This document shows, piece by piece, positions 1-4,611 of a DNA stretch of 5,836 bases. Within the stretch, counting starts at the first letter, position 1. Each line of letters opens with the position of its first letter. A program made the translations under genes and the position numbers. The notes beneath the pieces are model-generated. The model saw only the letters and a program-made list of their open reading frames with translations. It did no database searches and was not told the origin of the DNA. Source of the stretch: DASQDN01 sp035630195 (GTDB lineage: Bacteria > Acidobacteriota > Terriglobia > Bryobacterales > Bryobacteraceae); contig DASQLD010000438.1 in assembly GCA_035630195.1 (NCBI GenBank), forward strand, positions 1 through 5,836. Direction: 5' to 3'.

Positions 1-1502
1 AACTCGATGAACATCCGCACGCGGGACTGCGCGGTCATGCGACCGGGCTCGCCGGATCGGCTAACGGCATGGGTGGCGGCAGCGCGGGATTAGAGTACGG
101 CGCAGGGAACTATCTGTTATGGGCGATGGGCGGTTCCCAACGAACAGGCGATTACAACACGCCTGTCGGAAAAATCGAGAACTCGGGCACAAAGCTTACG
201 CAGACTGCTGCCGGGATCGCGCGGTATGGCGAGCGTGGCTTCTGGGGCGCGAGCTACCAGCTTCAGGATGGAAAGTACGGGATTCCGGGGCACCTTGTTC
301 ACGATCACGAGGAAGAGGAAGAAGATCAGGATCATGCCGAGGAAGAGGTCAAGATTGACTGGCGTCGCCATAACGTCCGATTGCATGGAGGATTTCGCGA
401 ATTAGCAGAAGCCATCGAGGGCGTGCGCACGACGCTGAACTGGTCCGATTGGAAGCATTCCGAACTCGAGGGCGCGGAGATCGGGACTCGTTTCCACAAT
501 CAACAATGGACGTTTAATACGGTCGCGCAACAAAGGAAAGCTGGAGTCCTATCGGGGAGTTTCGGCGCCTGGGGGATGTGGCGGGATTTCACAGCTACGG
601 GGGCGGAAGCTCTGACTCCTCCAGTCGACCAGAATGCGTTGGCTGTCTTTAGCGTTCAGGAGCTGGGGTTCGAGCGCTTCCGACTGCAGTTCGGCGGTCG
701 GGTGGAGCATAACGGATATAGCCCGGATGGGGCTCGGGCCCGGAGCTTCAATGGATTCTCGGGCGCCGCCGGAATTCACGTCCCACTACCGGGAAGCTCG
801 GCAGTTGTCGTGAATTATACGAGCTCGTACCGGGCTCCAGCACTCGAGGAGTTGTACAACAACGGGCCGCATTTCGGCAATCTCGCGTATGAGATCGGAA
901 ACGATAATTTGTCTCGCGAGCGCGGCGACGGAGTTGAGATTTCATTCCGTCAGTCTGGGAATCGCAGTCGTTTTGAGTTGACGGTGTACCGCAATGCCAT
1001 GCGCGATTTCGTCTATCTGGCGCCGACGGGCGAAGTGAGGGAAGGTTTAGTCGAAGCTGAATACGACCAGGCTGATGCTCGCTTCCTCGGAGCCGAAGGT
1101 CGGGTGGATCTGGCGCTCCGTACGGGGCTGTGGCTGAACCTTGGGTTCGATGCGGTGGATGCTCAGCTTACCGCTATGCGTACGCCCCTGCCGCGAATTC
1201 CGCCGGTACGCGGGAAGATCGGACTCGATTGGAATCGCGCGGGGCTGACGCTGCGACCGGAACTCATTCTGGCGAACAAGCAGTGGCAGGTGTTCCCAAA
1301 TGAAACAGCCACAGCCGGGTACGCCACTGTTAATCTGATGGCCAGCTACTCGATTGCGACTCAGCATGTTGCTCACTTGTTCGGGGTGAACTTCTTCAAC
1401 GCCGGAGATCGCCTGTATCGCAATCATTTATCTTTCATTAAGTCCGTTGCGCCCGAGATCGGGCGGGGAGTACGTATCAGTTATACGGTTAACTGGTTCT
1501 GA
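1..1502 (+). CDS. TonB-dependent outer-membrane receptor, ZnuD-like (zinc-type), C-terminal part; 5' end outside window
   Basis: This is most of the beta-barrel of a TonB-dependent receptor, which imports a metal or metal complex across the outer membrane using TonB energy. The frame is open from base 3, so the ATG at 69 is an internal Met and not the start; the signal peptide, TonB box and plug domain lie to the left. Numbered from that Met, residues 70-93 contain YGIPGH followed by a loop rich in His, Asp and Glu (H75, H78, H80, E81-E85, H89, E91-E93). Further in are RAPALEELYNNGPH (255-268), the EIGNDNLSRERGDGVE block (275-290), and near the end RNHLSFIK and APEIGRGVRI. The protein ends in alternating residues with a terminal Phe (SYTVNWF), the usual Omp85/BAM recognition signal. 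The order of these blocks matches my memory of the ZnuD-type zinc receptors. Receptor family is near certain; zinc as substrate is inference, and other divalent metals are possible. No terminator follows, so read-through into the next gene is possible. Confidence 0.9.
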   Translation, partial: LDEHPHAGLRGHATGLAGSANGMGGGSAGLEYGAGNYLLWAMGGSQRTGDYNTPVGKIENSGTKLTQTAAGIARYGERGFWGASYQLQDGKYGIPGHLVHDHEEEEEDQDHAEEEVKIDWRRHNVRLHGGFRELAEAIEGVRTTLNWSDWKHSELEGAEIGTRFHNQQWTFNTVAQQRKAGVLSGSFGAWGMWRDFTATGAEALTPPVDQNALAVFSVQELGFERFRLQFGGRVEHNGYSPDGARARSFNGFSGAAGIHVPLPGSSAVVVNYTSSYRAPALEELYNNGPHFGNLAYEIGNDNLSRERGDGVEISFRQSGNRSRFELTVYRNAMRDFVYLAPTGEVREGLVEAEYDQADARFLGAEGRVDLALRTGLWLNLGFDAVDAQLTAMRTPLPRIPPVRGKIGLDWNRAGLTLRPELILANKQWQVFPNETATAGYATVNLMASYSIATQHVAHLFGVNFFNAGDRLYRNHLSFIKSVAPEIGRGVRISYTVNWF

Positions 1503-1545
1503 GGGGACGAATAATTCCTCAAGCTGGCTGGGAGTAGGCCGAAAA

Positions 1546-1584
1546 GTCCACCAAGGCAGTAGAACCTGCTCCTAAAAGGTGGAC
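1546..1584 (+). promoter_or_regulatory. Possible RNA hairpin that pairs the ribosome-binding site of the CpaE-like gene
   Basis: GTCCACC (1546-1552) is the perfect reverse complement of GGTGGAC (1578-1584), which holds most of the Shine-Dalgarno AAGGTGGA (1576-1583) placed 5 nt before the ATG at 1589. An inner stem GCAG (1556-1559) with CTGC (1566-1569) and a six-base loop can stack within it, leaving an uneven internal loop of 3 and 8 bases. Folded, the RNA would hide the ribosome-binding site. The pairing is seen in the sequence; a regulatory role is inference. It matches no riboswitch class that I recognise. Confidence 0.35.
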
Positions 1585-1588
1585 AGAC

Positions 1589-2827
1589 ATGCAGAAAGCA
1601 TTACGTAGCGTAATCATTTCTCCCGACCAGGAATTGGCGCAGTATCTGAGTCGCATCTTTCTTGAAGTTGGTGGCCTTGAACTGGGTGGCGTCTCTGTCG
1701 TGCGACTGATGGATCGCTATCCCAACCAGATCGATCTGACGCGTATGCTGCGTTCGCATGCGCCGCAAGTCGTGTTCCTGAGCATCGAACGGGCGATGTC
1801 TGCGACCGCGATCGCTTCGCAGATCGATAAGCTCATGCCCGGAGTTCAGGTGGTGGCAGTCGGGAGAAGCTGCGAACCGGCGACCCTGATGGAGATCATG
1901 CGGGCAGGCATTCAGGAATTCCTTGCTGCACCGTTTGAGTACAGCTGCTTGCAGGATTGCCTGAGGAGAGTAACGGCGAACCTGAGCCGCCGGCCTATCG
2001 TCTCGCAGTCGACCGATTTGCTGTATTCGTTCCTGCCGGCGAAACCAGGGGTGGGCGCCACGACCCTCGCGCTGAATGCGAGCATCGCGGCGGCGCGGAC
2101 CCAGCGCGCCGAGGGTCTGCTGATGGATTTTGATCTGAACTGCGGAATGATACGGTTTCTGTTGAAGCTGGAGAATTCGTATTCGACTCTGGATGCCGCC
2201 GAGCACGCCTCGAATATGGATGAGAATCTGTGGCCCCAGATTGTGACCAAGTGCGAAGGGCTCGATGTTGTGAACGCGGGCGTGATAAGTCCGGAATCGC
2301 GCATTCCTAACACGCAGATTCACCATTTGCTTGATTATGCACGGCGGAACTACAAGTTCGTTTGCGCGGACCTGTCGGGGAACCTTGAAAAGTACTCGAT
2401 GGAGATTATGCAGGAGTCGCGTAAGATTTTTCTGGTCTGCACGACTGAGGGTTCCTCGTTGCACCTGGCTAAGGAAAAATTGCAGTATTTGCAGCGAATG
2501 GATCTGGGAGACCGGGTGCAGGTTCTTTTGAACCGTTACACTCGCAAATCAGGGGTACCTCCGGCCGAAGTAGAAAAGATCGTGGGCGCTCCTGTACTTA
2601 TGACATTCCCGGACGATTGTTCCCGGGTAGCCAAGTCGATCCAGGCCGGCGGCTCGATTGACGCCGATTGTGAGCTTGGGCGCAGTTGCTCCAAACTAGG
2701 CGAGCAGATGCTAGGAACGAAGGCTCCTCATGCCCCGCTAGCCAAACGGCGGTTTGTCGAATACTTCGACATCACGACAGCGCGGTTCGGGTTTGAATGG
2801 GGCAAACAAGTAGATCCGGTTATGTAG
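1589..2827 (+). CDS. cpaE: CpaE-like protein: degenerate receiver domain fused to a MinD/ParA-type ATPase
   Basis: A 412-residue cytoplasmic protein. In known systems CpaE (TadZ) proteins localise the Tad/Flp pilus assembly machinery at the pole or membrane. Residues about 5-130 look like a response-regulator receiver fold, but the phosphoacceptor site after the third strand reads VVFLSIE (61-67), with Ser65 where Asp is expected, and the conserved Lys before Pro is Ala (AAPF, 113-116), so it is probably not phosphorylated. Residues about 145-375 are the ATPase: a deviant Walker A KPGVGATT (152-159) that keeps the signature Lys but has Ala where the usual P-loop Lys stands, a Walker A' strand LLMDFDLN (177-184, D180 and D182), and a Walker B-like strand FVCADLSG (257-264, D261). 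The tail KRRFVEYF (387-394) is basic and aromatic and could be amphipathic. The start is supported by AAGGTGGA 5 nt upstream. No Tad pilus gene is in view, so the pilus role is by family only; another MinD/ParA-like positioning role is possible. Confidence 0.85.
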   Translation: MQKALRSVIISPDQELAQYLSRIFLEVGGLELGGVSVVRLMDRYPNQIDLTRMLRSHAPQVVFLSIERAMSATAIASQIDKLMPGVQVVAVGRSCEPATLMEIMRAGIQEFLAAPFEYSCLQDCLRRVTANLSRRPIVSQSTDLLYSFLPAKPGVGATTLALNASIAAARTQRAEGLLMDFDLNCGMIRFLLKLENSYSTLDAAEHASNMDENLWPQIVTKCEGLDVVNAGVISPESRIPNTQIHHLLDYARRNYKFVCADLSGNLEKYSMEIMQESRKIFLVCTTEGSSLHLAKEKLQYLQRMDLGDRVQVLLNRYTRKSGVPPAEVEKIVGAPVLMTFPDDCSRVAKSIQAGGSIDADCELGRSCSKLGEQMLGTKAPHAPLAKRRFVEYFDITTARFGFEWGKQVDPVM

Positions 2828-2866
2828 ATTCAAGAGGATCGGCATGTTATAGTCAAAGTGCGTTTG

Positions 2867-2893
2867 TACATCCAGGCATGTAGTTCGTTTTTT
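2867..2893 (+). terminator. Weak candidate terminator after the CpaE-like gene
   Basis: TACAT (2867-2871) pairs with ATGTA (2878-2882) around the loop CCAGGC, and a run of six T (2888-2893) follows five bases later. The stem is short and AT-rich, so it would be inefficient as an intrinsic terminator. It lies 40 bp after the stop codon, where one would be expected. Confidence 0.2.
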
Positions 2894-2993
2894 GAACAAT
2901 TGGCCAAGCTTCCGCTGGTTGATGCGCCCTCCCTGCGCACTCCGGCCGGTAGATCAGACAAGGAGTGCGAATAGCTTTAACAAGGAAGTAACG
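2894..2993 (+). promoter_or_regulatory. Likely 5' leader of the cold-shock gene
   Basis: The gap between the stop at 2827 and the csp start at 2994 holds no gene that I can support. Its right part carries a small hairpin, TGCGC (2923-2927) with GCGCA (2935-2939) around a seven-base pyrimidine loop, then the palindrome CCGGCCGG (2942-2949) and the Shine-Dalgarno AAGGAAG (2982-2988). CTTCC (2909-2913) could pair with GGAAG (2984-2988). Structured leaders are common for cold-shock mRNAs, but I could not place a convincing -35/-10 pair or a canonical cold box, so the boundaries and the role are inferred. Confidence 0.3.
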
Positions 2994-3197
2994 ATGAAAG
3001 AAAAAGGTGTAGTGAAGTGGTTTAATGCGGCCAAAGGATTTGGCTTCATCCAACGAGAGACGGGAGAGGACGTCTTCGTTCATTTCTCCGCGATCCAATC
3101 GACGGGCTATCGAACGCTCGATGAAGGCGCTCAGGTTCAGTTCGTGGTCAAGAAGGGTCCCAAAGGGCTGCAGGCGGAAGAAGTAACAATCGGCTAG
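2994..3197 (+). CDS. csp: Cold-shock protein, CspA family (single cold-shock domain)
   Basis: A 67-residue single-domain OB-fold protein that binds single-stranded RNA and DNA, typically acting as an RNA chaperone or antiterminator in the cytoplasm. It has the family hallmarks in order: GVVKWFNAAKGFGFI (residues 5-19) with the RNP1 motif KGFGFI, then VFVHFSAI (RNP2) and a C-terminal GLQAEEVTIG strand. The length is typical of bacterial CspA-type proteins. The start chosen is the ATG at 2994, preceded 5 nt upstream by AAGGAAG; the frame is open to a TTG at 2892, but the added residues have no resemblance to the family and would lie upstream of this good ribosome-binding site. It appears to be monocistronic, with a strong hairpin following it. 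Whether it is cold-induced or constitutive cannot be told from the sequence. Confidence 0.97.
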   Translation: MKEKGVVKWFNAAKGFGFIQRETGEDVFVHFSAIQSTGYRTLDEGAQVQFVVKKGPKGLQAEEVTIG

Positions 3198-3216
3198 TCC
3201 AGGCTGAACAACATGT

Positions 3217-3259
3217 CTTTCGTTGAGGAGACTGCAAGTTAGCAGCCTCCTCAACAAAG
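3217..3259. terminator. Strong hairpin between convergent genes, likely bidirectional terminator
   Basis: CTTT (3217-3220) pairs with AAAG (3256-3259); after one bulged C, GTTGAGGAG (3222-3230) pairs perfectly with CTCCTCAAC (3247-3255); after one A-C mismatch, CTGC (3232-3235) pairs with GCAG (3242-3245) around the loop AAGTTA. That is 17 base pairs in all. It sits between the csp stop (3197, + strand) and the end of the minus-strand exported-protein gene (3270), so it could end both transcripts. Neither side has a long U tract, so it may work as a processing or stability stem and not as a classical intrinsic terminator. Confidence 0.7.
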
Positions 3260-3269
3260 CTCTCTGAAC

Positions 3270-3584
3270 TTACGAGGCTTTTTCGATTTCTGTGACCGTT
3301 ATCGTGTCACCCTTAATTTCCCCTTTGATCTTCACTTTGTGGTCCAGGTGGTCCTTCGCGTTTCCCTTACCCGTCAGCTTGTAGACTTTCTTATCGGCCT
3401 CACTCACGAATACAGGCGCGGCTCCTCCCTGGATGCACCGTTTGGCACAGTCGCGCGCTTCTGCGCTGCCACTGGCATTTGACGCTCCACACGACGCGTC
3501 GCTGATCCAACCTACCAACGACCCCGCCGAAGCTATCGACGCGGCCAGGACTATTGCGCAAAACATTCTCGCGATTACACGCAT
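3270..3584 (-). CDS. Small exported protein with conserved-looking cysteines (DUF5818-like, tentative)
   Basis: A 104-residue protein with a clear signal peptide: Arg2 and Arg6, a hydrophobic core about residues 7-18, and a probable cleavage site after ASA (18-20). There is no lipobox, so it is predicted to be periplasmic or secreted. The mature part (about 84 residues) starts LVGWISDASCG (23-33) and has CAKRC (46-50) followed by IQGGAAPVFVSEADKKVYKL, then short Lys-rich strand-like repeats (KVKIKGEIKGDTITVTEI) typical of a small beta-barrel/OB-like fold. Cys32, Cys46 and Cys50 could form a disulfide or bind a metal. The pattern of GWISD-Cys, Cys-x3-Cys and VYKL recalls small Acidobacteria secreted proteins that I associate with DUF5818; this is memory only and the function is unknown. 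ATG 3584 was chosen over the internal ATG at 3566 because the latter would remove both N-terminal Arg. No good Shine-Dalgarno precedes it. It is divergent from the glutaredoxin gene and convergent with csp. Confidence 0.8.
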   Translation of the reverse strand: MRVIARMFCAIVLAASIASAGSLVGWISDASCGASNASGSAEARDCAKRCIQGGAAPVFVSEADKKVYKLTGKGNAKDHLDHKVKIKGEIKGDTITVTEIEKAS

Positions 3585-3590
3585 AGCTTC

Positions 3591-3596
3591 ATTCTA
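3591..3596 (-). promoter_or_regulatory. Candidate -10 element (TAGAAT) for the exported-protein gene
   Basis: On the minus strand TAGAAT (5 of 6 matches to TATAAT) ends only six bases before the ATG at 3584. Transcription starting the usual six to seven bases downstream would begin at or next to the start codon, giving a leaderless mRNA. That fits the absence of a Shine-Dalgarno. The only -35-like match is CTGACC with a long 19-base spacer, so the promoter call is tentative. Confidence 0.3.
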
Positions 3597-3645
3597 CGCT
3601 CGTTTCGGGGTAACTGGTCAGCCACTTGCGCGTCCTACTTGCGAG

Positions 3646-3897
3646 ATGGAACGACCAAAAGTATATGGAGCCGATTGGTGCCCGATGACTCGACGTTCAC
3701 GGTCTGAGTTGGAACGGCTGGGCGTCGAATACGATTACATCGAGGTAGAGACAGATTCGGCAGCTTCCGCTTGGGTGAAGAGCCAGAATGGCGGCAAAGA
3801 GAAGAAACCCACTATTCAGGTCGGCGCACTCATACTTACAGAGCCCACAAATCGCGAGCTCGAGGACGCGCTCCGCCAGGAACGCGTGTTGGTTTAG
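3646..3897 (+). CDS. Glutaredoxin-like thioredoxin-fold protein with a single active-site cysteine (CPMT)
   Basis: An 83-residue cytoplasmic protein of glutaredoxin/NrdH-like size and layout. The first strand and active site read KVYGADWCPMTRRS (residues 5-18); Cys12 is the only cysteine in the protein and the usual second active-site Cys is Thr15. After helix 1, GVEYDYIEVETD (26-37) gives the second strand; KKPTIQVG (53-60) carries the cis-Pro (Pro55) loop, and EPTNRELEDAL (66-76) corresponds to the C-terminal glutathione/helix-capping segment. Such proteins reduce disulfides or handle glutathione or other low-molecular-weight thiols; a CxxT site fits a monothiol mechanism. The partner thiol and target are unknown. 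The open frame reaches back to 3433, but that part overlaps the minus-strand exported-protein gene and has no family resemblance, so ATG 3646 is preferred although no clear Shine-Dalgarno precedes it. Its stop lies 3 bp from the stop of the convergent hydrolase gene. Confidence 0.85.
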   Translation: MERPKVYGADWCPMTRRSRSELERLGVEYDYIEVETDSAASAWVKSQNGGKEKKPTIQVGALILTEPTNRELEDALRQERVLV

Positions 3898-3900
3898 GAT

Positions 3901-4599
3901 CTACCAGCGAACAGGCTTTCCCGGCTCAAGAGGCCAAACGGTTGTGCCCGGCAGGTCGCTGAGTAGAGATGAGAGCTGATCCGGTCGCCCGGTGAGCGGA
4001 GGGAAGGTCCCGAAATGCATCGGGATCACGCGTTCGCAGCGAAGAAGGCGGCACGCGACCGCAGCTTCGTGCGGGCTCATCGTAAAAAGATCTCCGATGG
4101 GAAGCATCGCCAGACTCGGCTTATAGAGATCTCGAATCAACGCCATGTCGGAGAAGACATTGGTATCTCCCGCAAAGTAGATGGTCCGGCCATCGGAAAC
4201 AGTTAGAACGTAGCCAGCCGCCTCGCCGCCGTAGATAATCTTGTCGTCATCGAGGATTCCACAACTATGAATCGCGTGGGTCATGGTGACCTTCAGGGGT
4301 CCGGCTTGCTGCGATCCACCCTTGTTCATCGCGGAAACATTGGCGACACCTTTGCTCTCCAGCCAGTGACCTGTTTCATATATGCACACGACTTTGGAAT
4401 TGAATTTTTTCGCGAGCGGCACCGCGTCGTGAATGTGATCGAAATGGCCATGGGAGATGAGGATAGTATCCACGCGATCGAATGTATGGGAGGAAGGATA
4501 ACTGGGATTCCCATCTGTCCATGGATCGAGGACAATCACCTCGCCCGATTCCAGTTTCAGTTGGAAGGTTCCATGACCTAACCACGTGATCTCGATCAT
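3901..4599 (-). CDS. Metallo-beta-lactamase-fold metal-dependent hydrolase, UPF0173 family
   Basis: A 232-residue cytoplasmic protein (no signal peptide), full length for the UPF0173/UlaG-like branch of the metallo-beta-lactamase superfamily. Visible motifs: IEITWLGHGTFQL at the N-terminus with His9; DPW (25-27); the metal-binding HGHFDH (His50, His52, Asp54, His55); AIHSCG (109-114, His111); YFAGDTNVF (141-149, Asp145); and IPMHFGTFP (192-200, His195). All expected metal ligands of the binuclear site are present, so it should be active. The natural substrate of this family is mostly unknown; a phosphodiester, lactone or amide is possible. Translation is supported by AAGGAC at 4610-4605 (minus strand). 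It is the second gene of an apparent operon, 9 bp after the nagZ-like gene, which hints at a link to cell-wall or amino-sugar turnover, but that link is inference from position only. Confidence 0.93.
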   Translation of the reverse strand: MIEITWLGHGTFQLKLESGEVIVLDPWTDGNPSYPSSHTFDRVDTILISHGHFDHIHDAVPLAKKFNSKVVCIYETGHWLESKGVANVSAMNKGGSQQAGPLKVTMTHAIHSCGILDDDKIIYGGEAAGYVLTVSDGRTIYFAGDTNVFSDMALIRDLYKPSLAMLPIGDLFTMSPHEAAVACRLLRCERVIPMHFGTFPPLTGRPDQLSSLLSDLPGTTVWPLEPGKPVRW

Positions 4600-4604
4600 T
4601 TGCC

Positions 4605-4611
4605 GTCCTTA
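4605..4611 (-). promoter_or_regulatory. Ribosome-binding site of the hydrolase gene overlapping the upstream stop codon
   Basis: On the minus strand the sequence TAAGGAC joins the TAA stop of the nagZ-like gene (4611-4609) to the Shine-Dalgarno AAGGAC (4610-4605), which lies 5 bases before the ATG at 4599. Sharing these bases places the two genes in one transcript and suggests that translation of the second gene is coupled to termination of the first. Confidence 0.65.

Noticed and set aside
69..71. ATG as the start of the receptor gene
   Set aside because: The frame is open back to the left edge and the encoded residues lack a signal peptide, TonB box and plug; the preceding in-frame residues are also receptor-like and His-rich.
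1601..2464. A 287-codon open frame on the minus strand inside the CpaE-like gene
   Set aside because: It is fully antisense to a gene with clear ATPase motifs; its translation is Arg/His/Gln-rich with no recognisable domain, as expected for a frame shadow.
2853..3257. A 134-codon minus-strand open frame over the cold-shock gene
   Set aside because: It is antisense to the certain csp gene, runs through the 3217-3259 hairpin and shows no family motif.
3433..3645. N-terminal extension of the glutaredoxin-like protein
   Set aside because: The frame is open, but it overlaps the exported-protein gene on the other strand and its residues do not resemble a domain; the fold starts just after Met at 3646.
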